A stretch of DNA of 32,358 nucleotides from RGIG4694 sp964501705 (GCA_964501705.1 CAZCUQ010000009.1:1-32358), one strand, 5' to 3'. Shown: positions 1 to 8,664, counted from the first letter of the stretch. Numbers and translations are program-made. The notes: a model not told the origin generated them from the sequence alone.

Positions 1-1
1 C

Positions 2-232
2 GACGACGCTCCCGAGCTTCCCGCGGGATATACTACTGTCCTTGCGTCGGATAATACGGGGAAAAACGAGTATTTCTGCGATTTCAACCACAAATCGTTC
101 GGAAATGTGAGAATAATCTTCACTCCCGACGAGGAAACGGTTGAAATGATAGAAGAACGTCTGCCGAATCTTCTGAAAAGAAAACTGAGACAAAACCTGA
201 GAAATAATAAAATTAAGGAGAACTTCAAATGA
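2..232 (+). CDS. C-terminal part of an unidentified protein (5' truncated by window edge)
   Basis: An open frame runs from the window edge to a TGA at 230-232 and gives the last 76 residues of a protein. The end is rich in Lys, Arg, Asn and Glu (residues after about 45) and has no membrane segment. I do not recognise the family. The stop codon overlaps the ATG of the next gene (ATGA at 229-232), so the two are probably translationally coupled in an operon with the AcpS-like gene, polA and cls. The frame and the coupled junction make a real gene likely; its function is unknown. Confidence 0.6.
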   Translation, partial: DDAPELPAGYTTVLASDNTGKNEYFCDFNHKSFGNVRIIFTPDEETVEMIEERLPNLLKRKLRQNLRNNKIKENFK

Positions 233-606
233 ACACATTATACACGGGAAATGCGGTAATAGAAATCAACAGAATAAAAAAGACCCTTAAAAACACCAAA
301 TTTCTGGCAAAATATTTTTCCGCCCAGGAACTCAAAATGCTTATGAAAAAATCATTCAGTCCGAATATTATAGCTCAGATGTTCTGCGGAAAGCTCGCCT
401 TCGCAAAGGCTATGGGATATGATTTCAGAGGCTGCAAATTCTGTGATGTATCCATTCTTTACGATTACATGAATACGCCGTATATCAGTCTGTCGGGAAC
501 GGCAAGGCAGAATTTTTCCAAAAAAGGCTGCAATTCGACCCTCAGCCTGGCGTTTTCGAGAGACTATGCAACAGCTGTCGTTATTTTCTTTACAAAGGAT
601 CAGTGA
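229..606 (+). CDS. AcpS-like (holo-ACP synthase fold) protein with degenerate active site
   Basis: At 125 aa it has the length of bacterial holo-ACP synthase (AcpS), which transfers 4'-phosphopantetheine from CoA to acyl carrier protein. The family pattern is visible: GNAVIEINRI near residue 7 (family GTDIVEI.RI), FSAQEL near 30, GKLAFAKAMG at 54-63 (family AKEAFAKALG), NTPYISLSG at 82-90 (family GKP.I.LSG) and LSLAFSRDYATAVV at 105-118 (family VSISH...YA.A.V). The Asp and Glu that hold Mg2+ in AcpS are Ala9 and Leu56 here, and the Ser-His before the last strand is Ala-Phe. It may therefore be inactive or repurposed. The ATG is preceded by AAGGAG at 215-220 and overlaps the upstream stop. Fold assignment is fairly firm; activity is doubtful. 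Confidence 0.68.
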   Translation: MNTLYTGNAVIEINRIKKTLKNTKFLAKYFSAQELKMLMKKSFSPNIIAQMFCGKLAFAKAMGYDFRGCKFCDVSILYDYMNTPYISLSGTARQNFSKKGCNSTLSLAFSRDYATAVVIFFTKDQ

Positions 607-611
607 ACATA

Positions 612-3140
612 ATGAAAATACTTGCAATTGACGGAAACAGCATTATGAACCGCGCGTTCTACGGAATAAGACTTCTTTCAAACAAAAACGGCGTATATAC
701 AAACGCTTTGACGGGATTTATGAATATTTTCCTTAAAATGACGTCTGAAATAAACCCCGACGGAGCGGTGTGCGCTTTCGACCTGCACGCTCCCACATTC
801 AGACATAAAAAGGTAAGCTCATATAAGGCGGGCAGAAAGCCCATGCCCGAAGAGCTTCGCGTGCAGATGCCGTATATAAAGGAAATTCTTGGGGCGCTGG
901 GCGTCAATGTTCTTGAATATGAGGGCTATGAAGCGGACGATATCCTCGGAACCGTTTCAAAAATGTGCGATGAAAACAATGACGAGTGCTTTATCCTCAC
1001 GGGAGACCGCGACAGCTTACAGCTTGTTTCTGACAAAACCACGGTTCTTCTTCACACGACAAGGGAGCTTATTCATTACACTCCCGAAAAATTCAGAGAG
1101 GATTACGGCTTTGAACCCGTTCACATTATCGACCTTAAAGCTTTCATGGGCGATGCCTCGGACAATATAGGCGGAGTTAAGGGAATAGGCGAAAAAACGG
1201 CGCTTGGGCTTATAAAGGAATACGCCTCTGTCGAAAACCTTTATGAAAAACTCTCAAACGGCGAGGTAAAAGCTTCTCCTTCCGTTCTGAAAAAGCTTGA
1301 AGAGGGAAAATCCGACGCCGAAAGCTCAAAATGGCTTGCGACTATAGTCAGAAATGTTCCTGTCATTTCGGATGTCTCCGAGATGAAATTCAGGGAACGC
1401 GATGAAAAAAAACTGTCGGAAATACTCACCGAGCTTCAGATGTATAAATTAATGGAAAATTTAAAGGTTTCCCCGTCTGAAGTTTCTCCCGAAATATCCG
1501 CCGAACAAAAAATCGAAATAAAGGATTTCCCGTATGGGAGTCCCGAAAAGGATCGAAAAAAAATACTTTCATCGGAGTTTTCATCGTTTTATATGAACGA
1601 TGACACTCTCGAAATTCTTTTCGACGGCAATATTTATAAAATTTCCGATAAGGACTTTATTTTAAATTACCTTTCGTCGGACGGAAAAAAATATACGTAC
1701 TCCGCGAAAAAAATTTATAAGCTCTGCTTTGAAAACGGCGCCGAACTTAAAAATATCGTTATGGACGCGGAAATAGCGGCTTATCTTCTTGACAGCGAAG
1801 AAAAGAATTTTTCTCTTGCGGATCTTTGCAAAAAATACGGTCTTTCGGGCGTGTCGGAAAATTCCGCAAGGGTGTATTATCTCTGTGAGATGCTCTCGGA
1901 AAAGATAAGATCGGAAAAAATGGAATTCCTGTTAAATGAGATCGAACTGCCCCTGACAGAGGTTCTCGCTTCTATGGAGTATTACGGCGTCAGAATTGAT
2001 ACCGACGGAATACGCGATTTCGGAAACGCTCTGACAGCGGATATGGAGGAAATCGAAAAACAGATTTATTTTACGGCGGGACATGAATTCAACATTTCTT
2101 CTCCCAGGCAGCTCGGAACGGTGCTTTTTGAGGAAATGGGACTTCCTGCGGGAAAGAAAACCAAAACGGGATATTCCACCGGTGCGGATGTTCTGGAATC
2201 ACTCCGCGACAGATCTCCCATTGTGGATAATATCCTCACCTACCGTCAGCTTTCAAAATTGAATTCCACCTACGTTGAGGGACTTCTCAAGGCTGTGGGA
2301 CCGGACGGCAGAGTCCATTCCGTTTTCAACCAGACCGAAACAAGAACGGGAAGAATCTCTTCCTCCGAGCCGAATATACAAAATATCCCCGTGAGAACAA
2401 AACGCGGAAAGGAAATGAGAAAATTCTTTATCGCCGATGAAAACTATCTGCTTCTCAACGCGGATTACAGTCAGATAGAGCTTCGTATCCTCGCGCACAT
2501 GAGCGGCGATGAGAATATGATAAAGGCATTCTCGGAGAATATGGATATCCACGCCGCAACGGCTTCTCAGGTATTCAATATGCCCGTATCCATGGTAACT
2601 CCCGAAATGAGACGCGCCGCAAAGGCGGTAAACTTCGGGATAGTTTACGGTATAGGCGCGTTTTCTCTCTCGAAGGATATCAATGTTTCCGTTAAGCAGG
2701 CGGAAAAATATATAAAGAATTATCTCGCAAACTACAGCGGCGTTGACAGATTTATGAAAGAAGCCGTTGAAAAATGCAAAAAATCAGGCTTCGCCGAAAC
2801 CATGTACGGCAGAAAAAGAATGATCCCGGAAATAAAAGCCTCAAATAAAAATATCGAGGCTTTCGGAAAAAGAGCGGCTATGAACGCTCCGATTCAGGGA
2901 ACCGCCGCAGATATCATAAAAATCGCCATGGTAAAGGTATATAAACGGCTTAAAGAGGAAAAATTAAACGCAAGGCTTATTTTGCAGGTACACGATGAAC
3001 TTATAATTGAAGCAGAAGAACATGACAGCGAAAAAGCAGCGAAAATTCTAAACGAGGAAATGACGGGAGCGGTCAGGTTATCCGTAAATCTTCCCGCCGA
3101 CGTTTCCTCGGGGAAAAGCTGGTTTGAGGCGAAAATTTGA
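612..3140 (+). CDS. polA: DNA polymerase I
   Basis: Family A polymerase of 842 aa for gap filling and Okazaki-fragment processing. The N-terminal 290 residues form the 5'-3' nuclease: LAIDGNSIMNRAFY, then EADDILGT, LTGDRDSLQL and MGDASDNIGGVKGIGEKTA (helix-hairpin-helix and metal-site Asp residues). The middle domain corresponds to the 3'-5' exonuclease, but the usual Asp-x-Glu is not seen, as in Bacillus-type enzymes. The C-terminal polymerase domain has motif A (DYSQIELR), motif B (RRAAKAVNFGIVYG) and motif C (QVHDE). I chose ATG 612 because it starts the conserved MKILAIDGNS; a GTG at 603 sits only 3 nt after the AAAGGA at 594-599. The gene overlaps or abuts its neighbours, so it is part of the same operon. 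Confidence 0.97.
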   Translation: MKILAIDGNSIMNRAFYGIRLLSNKNGVYTNALTGFMNIFLKMTSEINPDGAVCAFDLHAPTFRHKKVSSYKAGRKPMPEELRVQMPYIKEILGALGVNVLEYEGYEADDILGTVSKMCDENNDECFILTGDRDSLQLVSDKTTVLLHTTRELIHYTPEKFREDYGFEPVHIIDLKAFMGDASDNIGGVKGIGEKTALGLIKEYASVENLYEKLSNGEVKASPSVLKKLEEGKSDAESSKWLATIVRNVPVISDVSEMKFRERDEKKLSEILTELQMYKLMENLKVSPSEVSPEISAEQKIEIKDFPYGSPEKDRKKILSSEFSSFYMNDDTLEILFDGNIYKISDKDFILNYLSSDGKKYTYSAKKIYKLCFENGAELKNIVMDAEIAAYLLDSEEKNFSLADLCKKYGLSGVSENSARVYYLCEMLSEKIRSEKMEFLLNEIELPLTEVLASMEYYGVRIDTDGIRDFGNALTADMEEIEKQIYFTAGHEFNISSPRQLGTVLFEEMGLPAGKKTKTGYSTGADVLESLRDRSPIVDNILTYRQLSKLNSTYVEGLLKAVGPDGRVHSVFNQTETRTGRISSSEPNIQNIPVRTKRGKEMRKFFIADENYLLLNADYSQIELRILAHMSGDENMIKAFSENMDIHAATASQVFNMPVSMVTPEMRRAAKAVNFGIVYGIGAFSLSKDINVSVKQAEKYIKNYLANYSGVDRFMKEAVEKCKKSGFAETMYGRKRMIPEIKASNKNIEAFGKRAAMNAPIQGTAADIIKIAMVKVYKRLKEEKLNARLILQVHDELIIEAEEHDSEKAAKILNEEMTGAVRLSVNLPADVSSGKSWFEAKI

Positions 3141-3142
3141 CA

Positions 3143-4690
3143 ATGAAAAAGAAAAAATTCAAAAATATTCTTGTAAACAGATTCGCGGTTATTCTCCCTG
3201 CGCTCGTTTTGCAGGGAATATGGATCTATCTCATTTATATAGCAGTATCTCCCGTAAGACCTGTGGCGAACGCTGTCCTGACGATTTTATCGGTGGTATT
3301 TGTGCTTTATCTCGTATCAAAGCCCGATGAACCCTCCTATAAAATACTGTGGATTATCGTCATGCTTATTTTCCCCGTGCTTGGAGCGGTGCTTTATCTC
3401 ATCTTCGGAAATAAGGCTACGGGAAAACCGTTAAAGGCAAAGCTTCTGAATGCGCGGAGATTTATCGGAAATCCGCCCGATGAAATTTGCCTCACCGAAA
3501 ATGAAAGCAATACGGACGCTATAAAAAAAGAAAATGTCCGAATAGGTCAGACATTTGAATTTATTGAAAAAATCAGCGGATTTTCCGTTCTGAAAAATGA
3601 ATCCGCCGTGTATTTCCCCTCCGGCGAAGCACTCTACAAGGACTTGCTGGAGGAAATTAAAAAAGCGGAAAAATATATTTATTTTGAATATTTTATAATT
3701 GAGGACGGGATGATGTGGGATTCCATTCTCGATATACTTGCCGAAAAAGCGGGAAACGGCGTTGACGTAAGAGTTATTTACGATGACCTCGGCTGTATTA
3801 AAACTCTCCCGGGAGGATATTATAAGTTTTTAAATTCCAATAAAATAAAATGCCTGAAATTCAATCCGTTCAAGATGGTTCTGGCGGGCAGACTGAATAA
3901 CCGCGACCACAGAAAAATCGCCGTTATAGACGGAAAAACAGCCTACAGCGGCGGAATAAATCTTGCGGATGAGTATATCAACAAAAAAGAAAAATACGGT
4001 CACTGGAAAGATGTCGGCATAAAGATCACAGGCGAGGGAGCGGACAGTTTCCTTTATATGTTCGCTGAGTTCTGGGACGCGTTCGCGGAGGATCAGATTC
4101 CCGCGAAATTCCTCAAGGACAGAAATCTCCCTCCCGATAAATTTGACGGATATGTCATGCCGTACTATGACAGCCCCATAGGAAAATATCCCGTAAGCAT
4201 GATGCTTTTCACCGAGGTGCTTTCCCGCGCGGAAAGCTACGCGTGGTTCCTTACTCCGTATCTCATGATAAACGATGAACTGTACACCGAATTCATGATA
4301 GCAGCCGAAAGAGGCGTGGACGTGCGGATAATAATGCCGGGGATTCCCGATAAAAAGGTGATCTTCACGATTTCGAGAAGCTATTACGGACAGCTTCTCG
4401 ACGCGGGCGTAAAAATATATGAATACACTCCCGGCTTTACTCATGCCAAAGCGTGCATTTCCGATGATATCTTAGGCTCGGTGGGTTCGGTGAATCTTGA
4501 TTACAGAAGTCTTTTTCTGCATTTTGAATGTAATTCCGTTTTTTATAACAGTTCATGCCTTGCTGATATCAAGAAGGATTTTATCGAAACAATGAGCAAA
4601 AGCAAAATAATCGGTCCCGATTTCAAAAAGAGCGGTATTATCAAAAATATCATTAACGGGATACTGAGACTTATCGCGCCTTTATGCTGA
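3143..4690 (+). CDS. cls: Cardiolipin synthase (phospholipase D family)
   Basis: A 515-aa membrane enzyme that condenses two phosphatidylglycerols to cardiolipin. Two N-terminal hydrophobic segments lie at about residues 15-35 and 42-58, with a third at 67-88, followed by two phospholipase D domains. HKD motif 1 is HRKIAVIDG with His256, Lys258 and Asp263; motif 2 is HAKACISDD with His434, Lys436 and Asp441. Both are intact and length fits bacterial Cls. The start is the ATG at 3143, two bases after the polA stop (3138-3140); an in-frame TTG at 3137 is less likely. It is the last gene of the polA operon, followed at once by a terminator. Confidence 0.95.
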   Translation: MKKKKFKNILVNRFAVILPALVLQGIWIYLIYIAVSPVRPVANAVLTILSVVFVLYLVSKPDEPSYKILWIIVMLIFPVLGAVLYLIFGNKATGKPLKAKLLNARRFIGNPPDEICLTENESNTDAIKKENVRIGQTFEFIEKISGFSVLKNESAVYFPSGEALYKDLLEEIKKAEKYIYFEYFIIEDGMMWDSILDILAEKAGNGVDVRVIYDDLGCIKTLPGGYYKFLNSNKIKCLKFNPFKMVLAGRLNNRDHRKIAVIDGKTAYSGGINLADEYINKKEKYGHWKDVGIKITGEGADSFLYMFAEFWDAFAEDQIPAKFLKDRNLPPDKFDGYVMPYYDSPIGKYPVSMMLFTEVLSRAESYAWFLTPYLMINDELYTEFMIAAERGVDVRIIMPGIPDKKVIFTISRSYYGQLLDAGVKIYEYTPGFTHAKACISDDILGSVGSVNLDYRSLFLHFECNSVFYNSSCLADIKKDFIETMSKSKIIGPDFKKSGIIKNIINGILRLIAPLC

Positions 4691-4693
4691 AAA

Positions 4694-4725
4694 AAACGGA
4701 GAAGCTTTTTCTCCGTTTATTTTTT
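4694..4725. terminator. Bidirectional intrinsic terminator between cls and the convergent exonuclease gene
   Basis: A perfect 10-bp inverted repeat (AAACGGAGAA at 4694-4703, TTCTCCGTTT at 4709-4718) has a 5-nt loop. A T-rich run follows on the + strand, and an A run at 4691-4696 gives a T run on the - strand. It overlaps the stop codon of the exonuclease gene at 4717 and can serve both genes. Confidence 0.9.
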
Positions 4726-5370
4726 GGATTTGATTTTAATATTCCCCATAGAGAACAGCGATCCGTGCGAATCCTTATTGAAAGTTACCGATGAGCTGAA
4801 TATTTTCTCCATTTTTTCTCTGTCGCATAATACTTTCATTACCTCGGCGGTATTTATCGCATCGGCGAGTGCTCCGTGTTCGGTTCCTTTAAAATATATC
4901 TGCATAGTGCCGAGAGCGTTTGCCAGTCCCATTGACTTACGGAAGCCCATTTTCCGCTGATAGATTTTCTGGAGGTCTATCCAGTGAACGTAGAACATAT
5001 CATAGTCGGGGTCGTCCGGACATTTGAGATCCGCCTCGTCGAGCATTACCTCTCTGTCAGTGCCGCTCCACGAGAAGAAGGTAGACGGATGATCTCCTAT
5101 CCAGTCCATAAAATCGTGCATCACCTTATTAAAGCTTCCGCACGAAGCGAGAGTTTCGGCGGTTATTCCCGTAAGTCGGGATATTTTATCCTCAAGAGAA
5201 TTAAGTTCAGGCTTTATGTATTCCTGAAAGGTATCGATTCTTTGAAGCTCGGGGTTTAATTTTACCGCGCCTATTTCAATAATTTCATGGCGGGCTTTTT
5301 CTCTCGCGGCCGCGTCTCTTATAGGATTAAATTCAAGGTCGAGGACGATTTTATTATAGTTTTTCGGCAT
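4717..5370 (-). CDS. DEDDh-family 3'-5' exonuclease (ERI-1/DnaQ-like)
   Basis: A 217-aa protein with the exonuclease fold of DnaQ, RNase T and ERI-1. Exo I is VLDLEF with Asp11 and Glu13; Exo II is probably SGTDREVM with Asp105; Exo III is EHGALADAINTAEV with His165 and Asp170. The family degrades DNA or RNA 3' ends with two metal ions. The spacing and the opening KIVLDLEFNP match ERI-1-like/KapD-like proteins rather than polymerase III epsilon subunits, so the substrate (RNA or DNA) is open. It is a single-gene unit with a consensus promoter at 5403-5431 and a weak GGGTG ribosome site before the ATG at 5368-5370. Confidence 0.85.
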   Translation of the reverse strand: MPKNYNKIVLDLEFNPIRDAAAREKARHEIIEIGAVKLNPELQRIDTFQEYIKPELNSLEDKISRLTGITAETLASCGSFNKVMHDFMDWIGDHPSTFFSWSGTDREVMLDEADLKCPDDPDYDMFYVHWIDLQKIYQRKMGFRKSMGLANALGTMQIYFKGTEHGALADAINTAEVMKVLCDREKMEKIFSSSVTFNKDSHGSLFSMGNIKIKSKK

Positions 5371-5402
5371 TATATCACCCGTTTCATCTTAAATATATAT
5401 TT

Positions 5403-5431
5403 ATTATAATTCTTTATTTAAGGAATGTCAA
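5403..5431 (-). promoter_or_regulatory. Sigma-A-type promoter of the exonuclease gene
   Basis: On the - strand TTGACA (5431-5426), a 17-nt spacer and TATAAT (5408-5403) match the vegetative consensus exactly. It lies about 33 nt upstream of the start codon. Confidence 0.88.
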
Positions 5432-5482
5432 TATATTTTAAAGAATTTCTCCTTTCCTCTTCCGTTTGTTTTATCAAATTTA

Positions 5483-5603
5483 CGGATAACTTCATGTTGA
5501 ATTTCATTTGCTGCCCGTCTTACGGTTTCCGCTTTGACTTACATGAAGCGAAGGCGGAAACCGCAGGACAAGCAGCATATAAGAAGTTTCCCGAAGTTAT
5601 CCG
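5483..5603. repeat. Large imperfect palindrome in the aroE-exonuclease gap
   Basis: The 252-base gap at 5371-5622 holds nested inverted repeats. The outer arm is CGGATAACTTC (5483-5493) with GAAGTTATCCG (5593-5603). A middle arm is TGCTGC (5509-5514) with GCAGCA (5572-5577). The inner arm is CGGTTTCCGC (5523-5532) with GCGGAAACCG (5554-5563). It could fold into one long stem with bulges. There is no U-run, so it is not a normal terminator. Part of the left half (CATTTG...GTCTTACGGTTTCCGC) resembles the repeats at 32191-32279, suggesting a dispersed family. Confidence 0.7.
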
Positions 5604-5622
5604 AAAATATCGGTAAAAGAGT

Positions 5623-6459
5623 TCACGGGTTTTTCATAAGGGCGTGCATATCGGAGATGAGAGCGTTTATATCGCTTTCGGAGTAAACGCTTCCGTCCCA
5701 GTATTCATGCGCGGCAACCGCCTGCCATACGAGCATTGCCATTCCGCCCGCATTTTTTATGCCGTGCTTCGAGGCTGTTTCGATAAGCTTTGTCCTTTCG
5801 GGATTGTATACAATGTCAAATACAAATCCGCAGCTGCGGACAACATCCTCGGAGACAGGGCAGGCGTCGGTTTTCGGGAACATTCCGACGGGGGAGGCGT
5901 TTACGAGAAGATCAAATTTCCCTCGTATTCCGTCGGGGTGAACCACGGTTATTTTTCCCTTGCAGTTATTTTTTTCGGCATATTCAAATACGGGACGTGC
6001 GGTATCTTCAAATCCCTCAAGAAGCGACAGAGTGAGGCAGGCGCCGGCTCTGACGATTTCAATGGCGGTCATTCTTCCCACACCGCCGCAGCCGCACTGC
6101 AAAACGTTTCCCGAAAGAGAAGCCCCCGCAGAGGATATCGATCGGAGAAATCCATCGCAGTCGGTATTATATCCGATATGCTTTCCGTCCTTGTTAAGAA
6201 CGCAGTTTACGGAGCCGTAACGCTTCGCGGACGGGTGAAGTTCATCAAGAAGATCTATTATTCCGATTTTATGCGGAATGGTGACGTTCATTCCGTCAAG
6301 GGAGAGAAGAAGGTCTTTTTTTGCGGAAAGCTCTTCGGGAGGAATTTCCAGTATTTTATATTCATAGTCCGTAACACCCGAAAGCTCAAACAGCCTTTTA
6401 TGAATGGGGGGAGACATGGTGTGCTTTATCGGAAATCCTAAAATAGCGTATTTTTTCAT
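5623..6459 (-). CDS. aroE: Shikimate dehydrogenase
   Basis: A 278-aa NADP-dependent enzyme that reduces 3-dehydroshikimate to shikimate in aromatic amino-acid synthesis. Visible family motifs are GFPIKHTMSPPIH near residue 8, NVTIPHK with catalytic Lys64, GYNTDCDGF with substrate Asp100, a dinucleotide loop CGCGGVGRM, NASPVGMFP and the C-terminal GGMAMLVWQA. I take the ATG at 6459-6457, with AAGGGAG upstream, over the longer 296-aa frame whose extra N-terminus is basic and unconserved. It begins one base after the fabD stop, so it is coupled to fabD, an unusual partner. Confidence 0.95.
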   Translation of the reverse strand: MKKYAILGFPIKHTMSPPIHKRLFELSGVTDYEYKILEIPPEELSAKKDLLLSLDGMNVTIPHKIGIIDLLDELHPSAKRYGSVNCVLNKDGKHIGYNTDCDGFLRSISSAGASLSGNVLQCGCGGVGRMTAIEIVRAGACLTLSLLEGFEDTARPVFEYAEKNNCKGKITVVHPDGIRGKFDLLVNASPVGMFPKTDACPVSEDVVRSCGFVFDIVYNPERTKLIETASKHGIKNAGGMAMLVWQAVAAHEYWDGSVYSESDINALISDMHALMKNP

Positions 6460-6460
6460 T

Positions 6461-7429
6461 TTATTCGTTCTCCCTTTCTTTTTTTGCCGCGAGTGCGGAA
6501 ACGGTTTTTTCAAGTCCGGCGCTGTCCTCGATATTGAAAATCGCCGCGCCCTTGAGAGTTTTCTTTACAAGACCCGAAAGTACCTTTGAAGGACCAAGCT
6601 CAATATACGTATCTATGCCGTCCTTTTCCATATTGGCAAGCTCCTTTGTGAATCTGACGGGGGAGACTATGTGCTTGGAAAGACGTTGTGCGAGAGAGTC
6701 TGTATCTTCCTCCGTGAGTTTTTCTCCCGAAATATTGGAGTAAAAATCCACGGACGGCTTGTTAAATTTAAATTCCCGTATTTCTGACAGAAATTCGTCT
6801 GCGGCGTTTTGCATAAGACGTGAATGGAACGCCGAGGAAACATTTAATTTTATGACCCGGAAACCCATTGAGGATAATTCTTCCGCGGCCTTTGCGGCGG
6901 ATGAGGATCTCCCTGCAATTACAGTCTGCGCACAGGAGTTGTAGTTTGCGGGAATTACGTATTCCTCGTCCGATTCTCCGCAGATCTTTTCGCAGACCTT
7001 GTCGGCTTCTTCGATATTTTTTCCGATAACGGCGTACATTGCTCCGTCGGAGTTCCGCGCCGCTCTCTGCATGGCTTCGCTTCTGAGCTTGATGAGTCTG
7101 AATCCGTCCTCGAGGGAAACAACTTCCGAAGCAACGAGAGCGGCGTATTCGCCGAGAGAATGACCCGCCGCCGCGGAAAATTCAATCCCCGATTCCGAAG
7201 CCGCCGCAAAAGCCGCGAGCGATACCGCCATTATCGCGGGCTGGGAAACGGAAGTAACGGCGAGTTCCTCGGTGGAATAGTTTTCGCAGGCGTTTAAAAT
7301 ATCGAAGCCGACAATATCCGAGCCGAGAGAAAATATTTTTTTTGCCGAGGAGAATTTTTCCGCGAGATCAAGTCCCATTTTAGGATACTGGGAGCCTTGT
7401 CCCGAAAAAAGAAATACATTTTTTGACAT
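6461..7429 (-). CDS. fabD: Malonyl-CoA:ACP transacylase
   Basis: A 322-aa enzyme that loads malonyl groups onto ACP for fatty-acid elongation. It has FLFSGQGSQYPKMG at the N-terminus, the nucleophile elbow GHSLGEYAAL with Ser91, and SAFHSRLM with catalytic His202. The start is the ATG at 7429-7427 after a strong GGAGG; the longer open frame upstream lacks homology-like sequence. In many Firmicutes fabD lies between fabK and fabG. Here it is on the opposite strand, divergent from fabH and followed by aroE. Confidence 0.97.
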   Translation of the reverse strand: MSKNVFLFSGQGSQYPKMGLDLAEKFSSAKKIFSLGSDIVGFDILNACENYSTEELAVTSVSQPAIMAVSLAAFAAASESGIEFSAAAGHSLGEYAALVASEVVSLEDGFRLIKLRSEAMQRAARNSDGAMYAVIGKNIEEADKVCEKICGESDEEYVIPANYNSCAQTVIAGRSSSAAKAAEELSSMGFRVIKLNVSSAFHSRLMQNAADEFLSEIREFKFNKPSVDFYSNISGEKLTEEDTDSLAQRLSKHIVSPVRFTKELANMEKDGIDTYIELGPSKVLSGLVKKTLKGAAIFNIEDSAGLEKTVSALAAKKERENE

Positions 7430-7523
7430 AATAAAACCTCCGGAAAAGTAAAATTTGGGAAAAATCAGCTGCAAGAAACAACGGTGGAGCAAGCCGCAGG
7501 GACAGGTAGAATTAAAAAAATTT

Positions 7524-7576
7524 ATATTAAAAAAATCAATTCCGTATTGACAAAACGGCATGATTTATATTAAAAT
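7524..7576. promoter_or_regulatory. Overlapping divergent promoters for fabD-aroE and the fabH operon
   Basis: Within the 224-base gap at 7430-7653, TTGACA at 7547-7552 with TAAAAT at 7571-7576 (18-nt spacer) points toward fabH. On the other strand TTGTCA (7553-7548) with TAATAT (7529-7524), spacer 18, points toward fabD. The two -35 boxes share the TTGACAA heptamer. An AT-rich stretch at 7591-7635 precedes the fabH ribosome site CGGAGG. I see no clear FapR-type operator. Confidence 0.72.
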
Positions 7577-7653
7577 AGATAATAGGGTATTATATAAATA
7601 TTATTATAACATAAAATAAAAAGAATTACAATATATTTTTCGGAGGTTTTTTC

Positions 7654-8646
7654 ATGGGAATAAATATACTCGGCACGGGAAGCTATATACCTAAAATAAA
7701 GGTTGACAACGATATGATGTCAACAATAGTCGATACAAACGACGAATGGATAACCACCCGCACGGGAATAAAAACCAGACATATGGCGGATAACGAACCT
7801 ACGTGGTATATGGGCGCGGAAGCGTCAAAAAAAGCGATTGAATCGGCAGGGTTGGATCCTATGGATATCGGACTTATCATAGATTCAACCATCACATCGG
7901 ATTTCCATACTCCGTCCACGGCGTGCATGTTACAAAGAGAAATAAAAGCGAAAAACGCCGCCTGCTTCGATCTCGGAGCCGCCTGCTCGGGATTTGTTTA
8001 CGGCGTGGACGCCGCGTACAGATACCTGATGACGGATGACAGACTGAAATATGTCCTCGTCTGCGCGAATGAGGAACTTTCGAGGATAACGAATTTCGAG
8101 GACAGATCCACCTGCGTTCTCTTCGGAGACGGAGCGTCGGCGGTTATTCTTGAAAAATCGGATAAATTATACGGAAGCTGGCTTGGCTCGGACGGAAACG
8201 GGATAAAATATCTCTTCGCGAAAGCAAACCGCGTAAATCATCCGTTTCGCTCAGACAAAGCCGAAAAGATCGCGGACGGACTTCCCGATATAACGCATGA
8301 GTTTATCTATCAGGACGGACGCGAGGTCTATAAATTCGCGACAAAGGCTCTTCCAACGGCGGTAAACAACGCGGCTGAAAGAATCGGCATGGATATTAAG
8401 GATATAGATGTTTTCGTTCCTCATCAGGCAAATGTGAGAATTATCGAAACAGCCGCGAAAAATCTCGGAATTCCCATGGAAAAATTCATTCTTACCCTCG
8501 ACAAATACGGAAATACCTCAAGCGCTTCGATACCCATCGCATTTGACTGGGCGGTAAGAAACGGAAAAGTAAAAAGGGGAGATAAGGTCTGCTTTGTGGG
8601 CTTCGGCGCGGGGCTGACCCTCGGCTCGGTGATTTTTGAATATTAA
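7654..8646 (+). CDS. fabH: 3-oxoacyl-ACP synthase III (KAS III)
   Basis: A 330-aa condensing enzyme that starts chains by joining acetyl-CoA (or a branched primer) to malonyl-ACP. The N-terminus has GTGSYIP and DEWITTRTGI. The catalytic triad is visible: Cys111 in LGAACSGF, His257 in VPHQAN and Asn287 in KYGNTSSAS. The C-terminal GFGAGLTLGSVIF is typical. ATG 7654 follows CGGAGGTTTTTTC. It is the first gene of the rightward fatty-acid operon, 18 nt before fabK. Confidence 0.97.
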   Translation: MGINILGTGSYIPKIKVDNDMMSTIVDTNDEWITTRTGIKTRHMADNEPTWYMGAEASKKAIESAGLDPMDIGLIIDSTITSDFHTPSTACMLQREIKAKNAACFDLGAACSGFVYGVDAAYRYLMTDDRLKYVLVCANEELSRITNFEDRSTCVLFGDGASAVILEKSDKLYGSWLGSDGNGIKYLFAKANRVNHPFRSDKAEKIADGLPDITHEFIYQDGREVYKFATKALPTAVNNAAERIGMDIKDIDVFVPHQANVRIIETAAKNLGIPMEKFILTLDKYGNTSSASIPIAFDWAVRNGKVKRGDKVCFVGFGAGLTLGSVIFEY

Positions 8647-8664
8647 TAAAGGGAGAAAAAGGAT

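Noticed and set aside
3830..4444. 204-aa open frame on the - strand inside cls
   Set aside because: It is wholly opposite a gene with intact catalytic motifs and its translation shows no recognisable domain; a shadow frame.
7591..7640. Possible FapR or FabT operator in the AT-rich leader of fabH
   Set aside because: No sequence close to the known consensus sites and no convincing palindrome; only AT-richness.
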